This document shows positions 27,428 through 36,925 of a stretch of 64,000 nt of DNA, piece by piece. Location of the stretch: assembly GCA_017468085.1 (NCBI GenBank), contig JAFUJR010000037.1, forward strand, positions 1-64,000. The letters are read 5' to 3'. Source of the DNA: Clostridia bacterium. Its GTDB lineage: Bacteria > Bacillota > Clostridia > Christensenellales > Borkfalkiaceae. The position numbers and the translations under genes were made by a program. Below the pieces are notes generated by a model, which saw nothing but the letters and a program-made list of their open reading frames with translations, searched no databases and had not been told where the DNA came from. How positions within the stretch are numbered: the stretch's first letter is position 1; every line of letters starts with the position of its first letter.

Positions 27428-29341
27428 GTGCAAAAAAATTGGCTAAAACGAGTGTTTGGACGTACCGTGTCCGCATTGAAACGGATTTGGCGGTGGATAA
27501 AGCGCGCCGTTTTCGGCTGCGGGAAGGAACTGCTTTCCCTCGATAAAGAGAGCTTAGAAACCCCATCAAGAAGGCTTCGAGCGGTATTTTTTTCCAAAAA
27601 GGGGGCGGTTGTTGCGCTCGTAACCCTCGCCGCGCTCGTTCTGTTTACCTTCATCGCGCCGTTGTTCGTTCGCCTCGACGTTAATTACACCGACCCGTTG
27701 CAGCAAAACCTCGCGCCAGGCTATTCCTTACGCGCCGTACCGCGTAAATTAAAAAAAAGCGTGGCGTTTATCGACGGATTTTCGGGCTTTACCCTCGGCG
27801 TGGATAAAAACGGAAAACTTTACGTTTGGGGGGAAACGAAAGACCGACTTACCAAAACCAACCTTAAAAAAATCCCCGACGCCGTCCAAAAAGAGGGGGT
27901 TGCCTTTGCCGCGGCGGGCAAAGACCATATCCTCGCCATCACCAAAACGGGAAAAATTATCGGTTGGGGGGATGACAGCCGCGGACAATTCGGCACGCAA
28001 ACTATCCTCAACGCTCTACCTATGCCAAGCGAGCTTGTCGGCGGCGTGAACCCCGACGAGGTGGCGTGCCTTTCGTGCGGTTATCAGGCAAGCGCGCTCG
28101 TTTTAAAAAGCGGAAGAGCCTACGTCTGGGGAAACGTCAACGCCGTCAAAAATCTTGCTGATTTCCAAAACGCGGAGGGTATAGAAAAAATCGTTTTTAC
28201 GGGATCTGCGGCGGTTGCCCTCACGAAAGAGGGGAAAATCAGTACGGGAAAAGAGGATATCTTCCATGCCGCCGTCAGTTCTCAAAACGGCAGACAAAAC
28301 AGCTTTAACTCGTACATGGTAGGCAGAAAAGCTCTCGAAATCGCCACGGATAATAAATGCGTCGCCCTCGTTTGCGACGGGGGAGAGCTCGTCGTTGCGG
28401 GCGCGTTTGAAAACGGAGAGGATATCCTGCCAACCTTAAAAGAGGGAGAAAGATTGGTGAAACTCGACGGCGGTACGCGCCATTTCGTCGGCATTACGGA
28501 CGAGGGCAGAGCGTATGCTTGGGGACATAACGCCTACGGTCAATGCACGCTTAAAAATGGGAAGTGTGCAAGCGTGTTTGCAGGCGCTATGCAAACGTAC
28601 ACCCTAAATACCGCGGGAAACCTGCAAGAAAGCGCGGGTCTGAAGGGATATTTATTCGGCACGGACGGCAGAGGTCGCGACGTGTTCGCGCGGATTATCC
28701 ACGGCGGAAAAATGACCCTCACCATCGGCGGGGTCGCCGTCGTCGTTTCGTCCGCTATCGCCATACTTGTCGGGTGTATAGCGGGCTATTTCGGCGGCGC
28801 GGTGGATACCCTTTTGATGCGCGTAACGGAAATATTTTCGTCCATGCCCTTCTTACCCTTTGCCATGCTTCTTTCCCAAATCATCAAAAATTATAATATC
28901 GGCGAAACGGCGCGTATCTTCATTATCATGCTCATTTTGGGCGCGCTTTCGTGGACGGGCTTGGCGCGTATGATCCGCGGTCAAGTGCTTGCCGAGCGGG
29001 AAAAAGAGTTTGTGCTTGCCGCGCGCGCGATGGGAATTTCGGAGGGAAAAATCGCCTTTCGCCACGTCCTGCCCAACGTCCTTTCCGTCATTCTCGTGAG
29101 TATGACGTTGGATTTTGCAAGCTGTTTGCTCACGGAAAGCTCTCTTTCCTACCTCGGCTTCGGCGTCCAACCTCCCCGTCCGACGTGGGGGAATATGCTC
29201 TCGGGCAGCAACAACAGCACGGTCATACAAAATTATTGGTGGCAATGGCTTTTTCCCGCCCTATTTTTGTCCCTCGCCGTCATTTGTATCAACGTCATCG
29301 GCGACGCCTTGCGCGATTGCTTTGACGCCAAACGCGAATAA
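27428..29341 (+). CDS. oppC: OppC-type permease with an inserted RCC1-like propeller
   Basis: A 637-residue protein, about twice the length of normal OppC (near 300). Residues 58-80 are the first membrane helix. The conserved OppC sequence then continues as DPLQQNLAPG (about 89-98), is interrupted by about 300 residues, and resumes with GYLFGTDGRGRDVFARIIHG (from about 410) and five more helices with the EAA loop (LAARAMGISEGKIAFRHVLP). The insert (112-405) has repeated RCC1-type units such as NGKLYVWGE, TGKIIGWGDDSRGQFG, SGRAYVWGN and EGRAYAWGHNAYGQC, with HILAI/ASALVL/HFVGI strands. It sits in the extracellular loop, so a beta-propeller would face the binding protein. GTG start behind GGGGG. 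Confidence 0.92.
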   Translation: MQKNWLKRVFGRTVSALKRIWRWIKRAVFGCGKELLSLDKESLETPSRRLRAVFFSKKGAVVALVTLAALVLFTFIAPLFVRLDVNYTDPLQQNLAPGYSLRAVPRKLKKSVAFIDGFSGFTLGVDKNGKLYVWGETKDRLTKTNLKKIPDAVQKEGVAFAAAGKDHILAITKTGKIIGWGDDSRGQFGTQTILNALPMPSELVGGVNPDEVACLSCGYQASALVLKSGRAYVWGNVNAVKNLADFQNAEGIEKIVFTGSAAVALTKEGKISTGKEDIFHAAVSSQNGRQNSFNSYMVGRKALEIATDNKCVALVCDGGELVVAGAFENGEDILPTLKEGERLVKLDGGTRHFVGITDEGRAYAWGHNAYGQCTLKNGKCASVFAGAMQTYTLNTAGNLQESAGLKGYLFGTDGRGRDVFARIIHGGKMTLTIGGVAVVVSSAIAILVGCIAGYFGGAVDTLLMRVTEIFSSMPFLPFAMLLSQIIKNYNIGETARIFIIMLILGALSWTGLARMIRGQVLAEREKEFVLAARAMGISEGKIAFRHVLPNVLSVILVSMTLDFASCLLTESSLSYLGFGVQPPRPTWGNMLSGSNNSTVIQNYWWQWLFPALFLSLAVICINVIGDALRDCFDAKRE

Positions 29342-29369
29342 ATTATTTGAAACAAATTGGGGGGAACTT

Positions 29370-30407
29370 ATGCCTTTATTGCAAGTCAACCAACTGCATA
29401 CCTGCTTCAAAACGCGGAGGGGGACCATCCGCGCCGTCAACGACGTAACCTTTTCTCTCGAAAGGGCAAAAACGCTTGCGCTCGTGGGGGAAAGCGGCTC
29501 GGGAAAAAGCGTTTCGGCAATGAGCGTCCTCCGTCTGCTCGACGAAAACGGCTATATCGAAAAGGGGGAAATTTTGTTTGAAGACGGGGAAAAAATCACC
29601 GACCTCACCAAGCTTAACGAAAAGCAGATGAACGCCGTCCGCGGCGACAGAATCTCCGTTATTTTTCAAGAACCGATGACCGCCCTCAACCCCGTTTTTA
29701 CCATTGGCAGACAGGTAGGCGAACCCTACCAAATCCACCGCGGAATGTCCAAAAAAGAGGCGTGGCAAGCAGGAGTAAAAATGCTGGAAAAGGTACGCAT
29801 ACCCAACCCCGAACGGGTTGCCAAACAATACGCGCATCAGCTTTCGGGCGGTATGCGCCAACGGGTGGTGATCGCTATGGCGCTTGCTTGTAAGCCGGAC
29901 GTTCTGATCGCGGACGAACCGACGACGGCGCTCGACGTTACGATACAGGCGCAGATTTTACAGCTCATGCGCGAATTGCAACGGGAAAATCAAACGGCAA
30001 TTTTGTTTATCACGCACGACTTAGGCGTAGTCAACGAAATGGCGGACGACGTCGCCGTAATGTACTGCGGACAAATCGTTGAACGCGTACCTGCCCCCGT
30101 CCTTTTTTCAAATTCTGCCTATTCCCACCCGTACACGGAGGGGTTGATGAACTCTGCCCCCAGCGCGCAAAATCCCCAAAAACGGTTGGAAACGATAGCG
30201 GGCAACGTGCCGCACCCTCTCGATTTGCCCAAGGGCTGTAAATTTTCACCCCGCTGCAAATACTGTACCAAGCGTTGCCAAGAGGAAGAGCCGTCTCTCG
30301 CCCAAGTCCCCGACGGAGAAAATCATTTTATCCGCTGTTTTTATCCCAAAAAGGAGGAAAGAAAAAGTGCCGAGCACGCAAACCTTGCTCTCCATAAAAT
30401 CCCTTAA
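29370..30407 (+). CDS. oppD: Peptide ABC transporter ATPase (OppD type)
   Basis: A 345-residue ATP-binding subunit. It has Walker A GESGSGKS, the Q-loop [10 protein letters not shown], the signature LSGGMRQRV and Walker [12 protein letters not shown]. The C-terminal oligopeptide domain contains four cysteines ([14 protein letters not shown] region) of the type that holds a 4Fe-4S cluster in known OppD proteins. Earlier in-frame codons lie inside oppC; I chose ATG 29370 because GGGGGGA lies just upstream and MPLLQVNQL is a normal OppD start. The stop overlaps oppF by 41 bases. Confidence 0.95.
   Translation: MPLLQVNQLHTCFKTRRGTIRAVNDVTFSLERAKTLALVGESGSGKSVSAMSVLRLLDENGYIEKGEILFEDGEKITDLTKLNEKQMNAVRGDRISVIFQEPMTALNPVFTIGRQVGEPYQIHRGMSKKEAWQAGVKMLEKVRIPNPERVAKQYAHQLSGGMRQRVVIAMALACKPDVLIADEPTTALDVTIQAQILQLMRELQRENQTAILFITHDLGVVNEMADDVAVMYCGQIVERVPAPVLFSNSAYSHPYTEGLMNSAPSAQNPQKRLETIAGNVPHPLDLPKGCKFSPRCKYCTKRCQEEEPSLAQVPDGENHFIRCFYPKKEERKSAEHANLALHKIP
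30082..30098 (-). repeat. Dispersed repeat core inside oppD, inverted
   Basis: The reverse complement reads GGGGGCAGGTACGCGTT, 17 exact bases of the repeat consensus. In oppD it encodes ERVPAP. It is the clearest copy on the strand opposite to the others. Confidence 0.65.
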
Positions 30408-31431
30408 AAAGCATTTTCCGCTCCCTAAAAAATCCTTGTTTAGCCGCCATCGCCCTTACCTTCGCGCCGTCGAGGAAGTCAGTCTGGATATAAAGAAGGG
30501 GGAAACCTTCGGGCTCGTCGGGGAAAGCGGCTGCGGAAAATCTACCTTTGGCAGGACGATTTTGCAACTATATAAACCCACCTCGGGGAGCGTCGTCTAC
30601 CACGGCAGAGAGGGGGAAGAAATTGATATTACCGCGTTGAAAGGCAAGGATTTGCGCGCTCTGCGCCGAGAATTGCAAATTATTTTTCAGGACCCCTATT
30701 CCTCCCTCAATCCGCGTATGACGGTGGGGCAGATCATCGAGGAGGGGGTTGCCGCGCATAAATTTTACAAAAAGGGCTCGCCGCAAATGCAGGCTTACCT
30801 TGCGGAAATCATGCAAAAATGCGGTTTGCAACCGTATATGCTCAATCGCTATCCTCACCAATTTTCGGGCGGTCAGCGCCAACGCGTTTGCATTGCGCGC
30901 GCCCTCGCGGTCAAGCCGAAATTCGTCGTCTGCGACGAGTGCGTTTCCGCCCTCGATCTGTCCGTTCAGTCGCAGATTTTAAACCTATTAAACGATTTAA
31001 AGGAAAAGGAGGGGCTCACCTACCTTTTCATCTCGCACGATTTGTCCGTCGTCCGCTATATTTCTCAGCGCTTGGCGGTGATGTATCTTGGTAAAATTGT
31101 CGAAATGGGGGAAGCGGAAGAAGTATTTTCCCGTCCTCTTCACCCCTACACCGTCGCGCTTATCAGCGCAATTCCCTCTATGGAAACGGAAAAGGGGGAA
31201 CAACCGCCGCAAAAAATTCTGCTTTCGGGCAATATGCCAAGCGCGGCAAATCCGCCGACGGGCTGTCCTTTCCACACCCGCTGTTTTATGGCGCAAGAAT
31301 GCTGTCAACGCGTACCTGTACCCCTCAAAGAGGTAGAACCGGGCCGTTTTGTCGCTTGCCATTTCGCCGAAATCTCTACCGAGGAAAAACGCAAAATCGC
31401 CCTGAAAAACGGAAACGTAAAAACGGAATGA
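30367..31431 (+). CDS. oppF: Peptide ABC transporter ATPase (OppF type)
   Basis: A 354-residue ATP-binding subunit that pairs with OppD. Visible are Walker [10 protein letters not shown], the Q-loop [15 protein letters not shown], the signature FSGGQRQRV and Walker [12 protein letters not shown], where the usual DEP is DEC. The C-terminal cysteine region ([15 protein letters not shown]) is present. It starts at GTG 30367 behind GGAGG inside the end of oppD, so translation is coupled. It closes the oppABCDF operon, and a terminator follows. Confidence 0.95.
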   Translation: MPSTQTLLSIKSLKKHFPLPKKSLFSRHRPYLRAVEEVSLDIKKGETFGLVGESGCGKSTFGRTILQLYKPTSGSVVYHGREGEEIDITALKGKDLRALRRELQIIFQDPYSSLNPRMTVGQIIEEGVAAHKFYKKGSPQMQAYLAEIMQKCGLQPYMLNRYPHQFSGGQRQRVCIARALAVKPKFVVCDECVSALDLSVQSQILNLLNDLKEKEGLTYLFISHDLSVVRYISQRLAVMYLGKIVEMGEAEEVFSRPLHPYTVALISAIPSMETEKGEQPPQKILLSGNMPSAANPPTGCPFHTRCFMAQECCQRVPVPLKEVEPGRFVACHFAEISTEEKRKIALKNGNVKTE

Positions 31432-31444
31432 TTTGTCCCACGCA

Positions 31445-31480
31445 AGCGCCGCGGAAAGCCGCGGCGCTCCTTTCTGCTTT
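31445..31480 (+). terminator. Intrinsic terminator of the opp operon
   Basis: AGCGCCGCGG and CCGCGGCGCT pair around AAAG; the T run after it is broken by C and G. Confidence 0.75.
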
Positions 31481-31561
31481 TCCAAAGGAAAAGAAAAGTG
31501 AAAAAATCGCGTAAAAACTTTGAAAATTTATTAAAAAAGTGCGCGCATACGCTAAGTTGTG

Positions 31562-31591
31562 TTGACAAACGCTTGAAAAAAGTATTATAAT
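31562..31591 (+). promoter_or_regulatory. Sigma-A promoter of the CNNM/CorC gene
   Basis: TTGACA (31562-31567), 18 bases, TATAAT (31586-31591). Confidence 0.82.
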
Positions 31592-31677
31592 GATAAATGT
31601 GAGAATATGCGCAAAAGCTCGGCGCGCCTATTCCGCAAAAAATTTTTTTACATATCGGAGGATATTCAACAACTACT

Positions 31678-33000
31678 ATGGACCCAAGTCTATCCCTGCT
31701 GGCGACTAGCGTCGACACAACGAAAGTTACGTGGCTCACCGTCGCCATCATCGTATTGGTACTTCTTTCCGGCTTCTTTTCAAGCACGGAAACCGCGTTT
31801 TCCTGCGCGAACAAAATCAAGCTGAAATCGCTTGTTACTACGGGTAAAAAGAATGCGAAAGCCGTATTCAAATTTGCGGATTCGCACTACGATAAGCTCG
31901 TTACTTCGATTCTCGTGGGGAATAACATCGTAAACCTGTCCGCGTCTGCGCTCGGTGCAAATCTGTTTGTGGAGCTCTTGATGGGCAACGCTTATTCCGA
32001 CGTTATTTCTACGGCGGTTATGACGGTTGCCGTGCTGTTATGCGGCGAAATCACGCCCAAATATATTGCCAGCGTGTATCCCGAAAAAATGTGTTTCTTC
32101 GTTTACCCGTTGATGCAACTTTTTTATTGGTTGCTCTGGCCGATTTGCAAAATTTTCGACGGCTACAAGTTTGTTTTGAGTAAGATTTTTAAGCTGAAAA
32201 AGGACGAAACGGTTACCGACGAAGAACTCATGACCCTCGTGGACGAAGCGGAAGAGAGCGGCACGCTCAAAGAGGAAGAATCCGAACTTCTCCGTTCCGC
32301 GCTTGAATTTGACGATTTGAAGGTGGAGGACATTCTCGTGCCTCGCGTAGACGTATTTGCCGTCGCGGAGGATTCTACGATGGACGAGATCCGCGCCGTG
32401 TTTGAAAATTGCGGATATTCCCGTTTGCCCGTATATAAAGATACTATCGATAACGTAATCGGTTTGGTGCACGAGCGCGACTTTTTCCTTGCCTACCTTC
32501 GTGGCGAAAAGAATATTTCTCACGTCGTACAGGACGTCGTATTTACGTCCGAATACACCCGCATTTCCACGCTGTTAAAACAGCTCCAAAAACAGAAGAT
32601 CCACATGGCGGCGGTCTCCGACGAATACGGCGGCTTGGTGGGTATCGTTACCTTGGAGGATATCTTGGAAGAGCTCGTCGGCGAAATTTGGGACGAACAC
32701 GACGAGGAGGAGGTGCTTTTCGGCAAGATAGCCGAAGGCGAATTCTGGGTGGACGGCAAGTGCGAATTAGAGCCTTTCTTTGAATTGTACGAAAAAGAGG
32801 TGGATTACGAGCAATTTGAGTCCAATACCGTCGGCGGCTGGGTTACCGAGCAATTCGGTATCATACCCTCCATCGGCGAGGTCTTTCGCTTTGAAGATTT
32901 GGAGATCCGTATCGTAAAAGCAAGCAAACAAAAAGTCCTTAAAGTCCGCACCCGCATCGTCGGCGAAAAGGAAGACGAGGACGAAAAAGAGGATAAATAA
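31678..33000 (+). CDS. CNNM/CorC-family membrane protein (HlyC/CorC)
   Basis: A 440-residue protein with the CNNM (DUF21) membrane domain (about residues 20-200, including [20 protein letters not shown]), two CBS domains ([13 protein letters not shown]... and the block around [20 protein letters not shown]) and a C-terminal CorC_HlyC domain. The family takes part in magnesium and other divalent cation balance; the substrate is not shown by sequence. The ribosome site GGAGG is about 16 bases before the ATG, which is long, so the start is slightly uncertain. The last residues are Glu/Asp/Lys-rich. Confidence 0.9.
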   Translation: MDPSLSLLATSVDTTKVTWLTVAIIVLVLLSGFFSSTETAFSCANKIKLKSLVTTGKKNAKAVFKFADSHYDKLVTSILVGNNIVNLSASALGANLFVELLMGNAYSDVISTAVMTVAVLLCGEITPKYIASVYPEKMCFFVYPLMQLFYWLLWPICKIFDGYKFVLSKIFKLKKDETVTDEELMTLVDEAEESGTLKEEESELLRSALEFDDLKVEDILVPRVDVFAVAEDSTMDEIRAVFENCGYSRLPVYKDTIDNVIGLVHERDFFLAYLRGEKNISHVVQDVVFTSEYTRISTLLKQLQKQKIHMAAVSDEYGGLVGIVTLEDILEELVGEIWDEHDEEEVLFGKIAEGEFWVDGKCELEPFFELYEKEVDYEQFESNTVGGWVTEQFGIIPSIGEVFRFEDLEIRIVKASKQKVLKVRTRIVGEKEDEDEKEDK

Positions 33001-33036
33001 TCTAAATCATTAAAAAATCATAAACGAGGTGTAATT

Positions 33037-34050
33037 ATGGTTACGATTTTAGTAACGGGTGGTTGCGGTTATATTGGTTCGCACACGGTCTTAGAACTTT
33101 TAAACAAAAATTACGACGTCGTCGTGGTGGACAATTTCAGCAATTCCAACCCCGAAAGTTTGCGCCGCGTCCAAAAAATCACGGGCAAAGAGGTAACTTT
33201 CTACGAGGCGGACATTCGCGACGCGAAGGCGATGGACGAAATTTTCTCTGCGCATAACTTCGATGCCGTTATCCACTTTGCGGCGTTCAAGGCGGTTGGC
33301 GAAAGCTGTAAATTGCCTTTGAAATATTACGAAAATAACATCAGCGGCACGGTATCTTTGTTGCAGATTATGGAAAAACATAACGTGAAGAAAATCATCT
33401 TCTCCTCGTCCGCAACCGTTTACGGCGACCCCGAACGTCTGCCCTTAGACGAAACCTGCCGCCTTTCCACCACCAACCCCTACGGCAGTACCAAGCTGAT
33501 GATGGAAATGATCATGCAGGATCTGTACAAAGCGGATAAGGCTTGGAATATCATTCTGCTCCGTTATTTCAATCCCGTCGGCGCGCACGAAAGCGGCTTG
33601 ATCGGCGAAGACCCGAAGGGTATTCCCAACAACTTAATGCCTTTCGTTGCGCAGGTTGCAAGCGGTAAGCTCGCTTGTATCAACGTATTCGGCAACGATT
33701 ACGACACCCCTGACGGCACGGGCGTACGCGATTACATTCACGTAGTCGATTTGGCGCTTGGTCATATCGCGGCAATCGAGGCTTGCAACGAGAGCGGCGT
33801 GCATATCTACAACCTCGGCACGGGCAGAGGGTACAGCGTTTTGGAAATGATTCACGCCTTCGAAAAGGCTTGCGGAAAGACCCTGCCCTACAAAATCGGT
33901 CCTCGCCGCGACGGCGATATCGCTTCCTGCTACGCCGCGCCCGATAAAGCGAAAAACGAGCTGGGCTGGGAGGCAAAATTCGGCATTGAGGAAATGTGCG
34001 CTTCGCAATGGAAATGGCAGAGCGGCAATCCCAACGGCTACGAAAACTGA
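33037..34050 (+). CDS. galE: UDP-glucose 4-epimerase GalE
   Basis: A 337-residue short-chain dehydrogenase that interconverts UDP-glucose and UDP-galactose. It begins with the NAD loop [12 protein letters not shown] and has the [17 protein letters not shown] block and the catalytic YGSTK motif ([11 protein letters not shown]), with length normal for GalE. Start ATG 33037 behind GAGGTG. It follows the CNNM gene by 36 bases, and the zinc-peptidase gene follows after 13 bases, so the three may be one operon. Confidence 0.94.
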   Translation: MVTILVTGGCGYIGSHTVLELLNKNYDVVVVDNFSNSNPESLRRVQKITGKEVTFYEADIRDAKAMDEIFSAHNFDAVIHFAAFKAVGESCKLPLKYYENNISGTVSLLQIMEKHNVKKIIFSSSATVYGDPERLPLDETCRLSTTNPYGSTKLMMEMIMQDLYKADKAWNIILLRYFNPVGAHESGLIGEDPKGIPNNLMPFVAQVASGKLACINVFGNDYDTPDGTGVRDYIHVVDLALGHIAAIEACNESGVHIYNLGTGRGYSVLEMIHAFEKACGKTLPYKIGPRRDGDIASCYAAPDKAKNELGWEAKFGIEEMCASQWKWQSGNPNGYEN

Positions 34051-34063
34051 TCCGTCGTCAACG

Positions 34064-34726
34064 ATGATCAAACCTGACGAAATTATCCGTTCCAACCGCA
34101 AAACCTTGTCGCTGTCAATCGATTTTTTCGGAAGATTAATCGTCCGCGCGCCGAGGCGGTACAGTGAGGAACGGATTTTTGCTTTCATACGCGAAAAAGA
34201 AACTTGGATATTGCGCAAAAAAGCGCAAATGCAGGGGGCAGGTATGCGTTTACCGCCCGAAAATTTGGACGGCTATACCCTGCTTTTGCTCGGCAAAGAT
34301 TGCCGTATTTCTTTGACGGACGAGAAATTCGTACGGTACGATACGCAAAATCACCGTCTGTATTTGCCTCAAGCGAATGCAAAAACGCGGCTGGTGAAAT
34401 GGCTGAAAGAAAACGCAAAAAGAATTTTGACGGGCGTTACCCAAACCAAGGCGCAGGAAATGGGGGTAAGTTTTAAAAGCGTTACCGTTACCTCCGCAAA
34501 AACGAGATGGGGGAGCTGTTCGGCGGAGAATGCCGTTCGTTATAGCTTCCGCTTACTTTACGCCCCCAAAGAGGTGATAGAGTACGTGGTCGTGCACGAG
34601 CTTTCGCACGTCCGCCACAAAAATCACTCTCCCCGTTTTTGGGCGGAGGTGGCAACCTATTGCCCCGCTTGGAAAACGCATAGGGATTGGCTGAAACGGC
34701 ACGGCATTTTAATGGAAATTTTTTAA
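34064..34726 (+). CDS. YgjP-like metal-dependent hydrolase (DUF45 / M48-type)
   Basis: A 220-residue cytoplasmic protein with the zinc-peptidase motif VVHELSHVRHKNHSPRFW (HExxH plus a downstream His), a conserved block TRWGSCSAENAVRYSFRLLY and an N-terminal beta domain. This matches the YgjP/DUF45 family (SprT-like fold), whose biological substrates are poorly known. I chose ATG 34064 because codons upstream lie inside galE. One copy of the dispersed repeat is within the coding sequence at 34234. Confidence 0.85.
   Translation: MIKPDEIIRSNRKTLSLSIDFFGRLIVRAPRRYSEERIFAFIREKETWILRKKAQMQGAGMRLPPENLDGYTLLLLGKDCRISLTDEKFVRYDTQNHRLYLPQANAKTRLVKWLKENAKRILTGVTQTKAQEMGVSFKSVTVTSAKTRWGSCSAENAVRYSFRLLYAPKEVIEYVVVHELSHVRHKNHSPRFWAEVATYCPAWKTHRDWLKRHGILMEIF
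34234..34250 (+). repeat. Dispersed repeat core inside the YgjP-like gene
   Basis: GGGGGCAGGTATGCGTT, 17 bases, in frame with the gene (encoding GAGMR). Confidence 0.6.
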
Positions 34727-34964
34727 AAAGGCGTATATGCGTCGCAATACGGCATAAGTCGCTACGCATAAAAGCACGTTTTCACGCCTTAGCGGTATTC
34801 GCCCTGTCGAACCGAGCGAAGTCGAGCATATCTCAAAAAAATTCCGGCAATAATTCACCCTTTCGCACGCGGCATTCCGCATTAAAAAAGGCTACGCCTT
34901 CCGTTTAATCGGTTGTAAATTGCGTTATAAATAATTAAGAAGAAAAACAAACGAAAAGGAAACT
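34727..34964. repeat. Intergenic region with repeat family 2, copy C
   Basis: This 238-base gap begins directly after the YgjP-like stop codon with GCGTATATGCGTCGCAATAC (34731-34750), related to the start of the copies at 36627 and 52914. The rest contains a CGCGGCATTCCGCATT fragment and no gene. An AAAAGGAAACT site before 34965 serves sufC. Confidence 0.6.
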
Positions 34965-35684
34965 ATGTTAGAACTTAAAAACGTAAGCTATGCCGTTGAG
35001 AATGAAAACGGCGCGAAGCAAATCCTCAAAAATATAAATCTCGCCTTGGACGAGCGTTTCGTTGCGTTCACGGGCCCCAACGGCGGCGGCAAATCCACCC
35101 TCGCCAAAGTTATCGCGGGTATTTATCAACCTACGGAGGGTAGAATTTACTTCGACGGCGAGGACATCACCGACCTTTCGATCACCGAGCGCGCGCAAAG
35201 GGGTATTTCTTACGCCTTCCAGCAACCCGTCCGCTTCAAGGGTATCACCGTCCGCGATCTTATCAACATCGCGGCGGGCAAGCCCATCAAAATTTCGGAG
35301 GCTTGCGCATATTTATCCGAGGTGGGTATGTGCGCGAGGGATTATATCGACAGAGAAGTAAACGCTTCCCTTTCGGGCGGCGAGTTAAAGCGTATCGAAA
35401 TCGCAACGATTTTGGCGCGCGGCACAAAGCTCTCCGTATTCGACGAGCCCGAGGCGGGTATCGACCTTTGGAGCTTTGGCAGTCTTATCAAAGTCTTTGA
35501 AAAAATGCACGAAAAAACGCAGGGCAGTATTCTTATAATCTCCCACCAAGAACGCATTTTAAATATCGCGGACAAAATCGTCGTCATTGCCGACGGACAA
35601 ATCCAAAACCAAGGCAAAAAAGAGGAAATTTTACCTCGTCTTTTGCGCAGTGAAACCTGCAAAACTTTGACGGACAAACTTTAA
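34965..35684 (+). CDS. sufC: SufC-like Fe-S assembly ATPase (minimal SUF / SMS type)
   Basis: A 239-residue ABC-type ATPase: Walker A FTGPNGGGKST, signature SLSGGELKR, Walker B LSVFDEPEAGID. SufC drives Fe-S cluster assembly on a SufB-type scaffold. The only partner gene is the SufB-like one 16 bases downstream. No sufS, sufU or sufD follows, which fits the two-gene minimal system called SMS (SmsC-SmsB) known from archaea and anaerobic bacteria. Confidence 0.88.
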   Translation: MLELKNVSYAVENENGAKQILKNINLALDERFVAFTGPNGGGKSTLAKVIAGIYQPTEGRIYFDGEDITDLSITERAQRGISYAFQQPVRFKGITVRDLINIAAGKPIKISEACAYLSEVGMCARDYIDREVNASLSGGELKRIEIATILARGTKLSVFDEPEAGIDLWSFGSLIKVFEKMHEKTQGSILIISHQERILNIADKIVVIADGQIQNQGKKEEILPRLLRSETCKTLTDKL

Positions 35685-35699
35685 AAGGAGGGGGCAGGT

Positions 35700-36626
35700 A
35701 TGGATTCAATTCAAAAAGACTTACTTTTACAGATAGCAGATCTGCACGGCGTACCCGAGGGTGCGTACAACCTCCGCGCCAACGGTGAAACGCAGGGCAG
35801 AAGCAGTACGGCAAACGTCGATATCCTCACCAAAACGGACGGTAAATCGGGTATTGATATCATCATTAAACCGGGTACGAAAAAGGAAAGCGTGCATATT
35901 CCCGTCATCATCAGCAAGGCGGGATTGCAAGAGGTCGTTTACAACGATTTTTATATCGGGGACGAAGCGGACGTCGTTATCGTTGCGGGCTGTGGCATAC
36001 ACAACCACGGCGGCGACGGCGCAACCTCTCGACACGACGGCGAACACACCTTCTACGTCGGTAAAAACGCGCGTGTGAAATACGTGGAAAAGCATTACGG
36101 CGACGGCGACGGAAACGGCAAAAACGTGATGAACCCCACGACGGTGGTACACCTTGCCGAAGGCGCTTATATGGAAATGGAAACCACGCAAATCAAGGGC
36201 GTAGACTCCACCAAACGCCTCACCAAAGCGACGATGGCGGCGGGCGCAAACTTTATCGTCAAGGAAAAATTGTACACCCACGGACAGCAGACCGCCGATA
36301 CCGATTTCGTGATTGATATGAACGGAGAGGGCTGTCGCGCCGACGTCGTTTCCCGTTCGGTTGCGGCGGAAAATTCCCGCCAAAATTTTGTTTCGACGAT
36401 GAACGGAAACGCGGCTTGCCACGGTCATACTGAGTGCGACGCTATCATTATGGACAACGCCTCCGTTACAGCCGCGCCTTGTTTGACGGCGAACAACGTC
36501 GACGCAGAGCTTATCCACGAAGCGGCAATCGGTAAAATTGCAGGCGAACAGCTTATCAAGCTGATGACCTTAGGGATGACGGAGCAGGAGGCGGAGGAGC
36601 AAATTATTAAAGGCTTCCTTCATTAA
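35700..36626 (+). CDS. SufB/D-like Fe-S scaffold protein (SmsB type)
   Basis: A 308-residue protein with the SufBD beta-helix core: DVVIVAGCGIHNHGGDGATS, HDGEHTFYVGKNARVKYVEKHYG, and the C-terminal half with DAIIMDNASVTAAPCLTANN and DAELIHEAAIGKIAGEQLIKL. It is shorter than SufB (about 470) and like SmsB, which forms a scaffold with the ATPase encoded just before it. Candidate cluster ligands are the cysteines in AGCGIH, ACHGHTECDA and APCLT. The start ATG 35700 overlaps a partial copy of the dispersed repeat (GGGGGCAGGTATG), whose G-rich half may serve as ribosome site. Confidence 0.85.
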   Translation: MDSIQKDLLLQIADLHGVPEGAYNLRANGETQGRSSTANVDILTKTDGKSGIDIIIKPGTKKESVHIPVIISKAGLQEVVYNDFYIGDEADVVIVAGCGIHNHGGDGATSRHDGEHTFYVGKNARVKYVEKHYGDGDGNGKNVMNPTTVVHLAEGAYMEMETTQIKGVDSTKRLTKATMAAGANFIVKEKLYTHGQQTADTDFVIDMNGEGCRADVVSRSVAAENSRQNFVSTMNGNAACHGHTECDAIIMDNASVTAAPCLTANNVDAELIHEAAIGKIAGEQLIKLMTLGMTEQEAEEQIIKGFLH

Positions 36627-36766
36627 AACGACGTATATACGTCGCAATACTTTGTCAGGCTTACGTTTTGCCTCGCTTACGTACTACTTGTACGCTCCCG
36701 TCGGCAAAGCCGCGCCTTTCGCGTCTTGCTCGCATCTCCGCCGTTTTACCAGCTTCGACGGGCGAG
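36627..36766. repeat. Intergenic repeat element, family 2, copy B
   Basis: It begins directly after the SufB-like stop codon with AAAACGACGTATATACGTCG, then CAATACTTTGT; the middle TTACGTACTACTTGTACGCT matches copy A at 16381-16508. It contains CTTGCTCGCAT and CCGTTTTACC at the end. Confidence 0.65.
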
Positions 36767-36858
36767 CAAAATCTACAACCCTTCGCCGTTTTATCGGCTT
36801 CGACGGGTGGGCGCGAATCTGCAACCCTTCCCCGCTTTACCCGTTGTAACGGCGAGCG
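36739..36858. repeat. Two and a half tandem 45-46-base units
   Basis: Units run 36739-36783, 36784-36829 and a decayed third to about 36858. They share CGCCGTTTTA, GCTTCGACGG and CAACCCTT. They occupy the gap before the M18 gene together with family 2 copy B; I see no gene here. Confidence 0.7.
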
Positions 36859-36925
36859 TATAAATTCAAGCCGTAATACGGCGCAAATTTCAACAAACGA
36901 AAAAAATCAAAGGAGAATATAAAAA

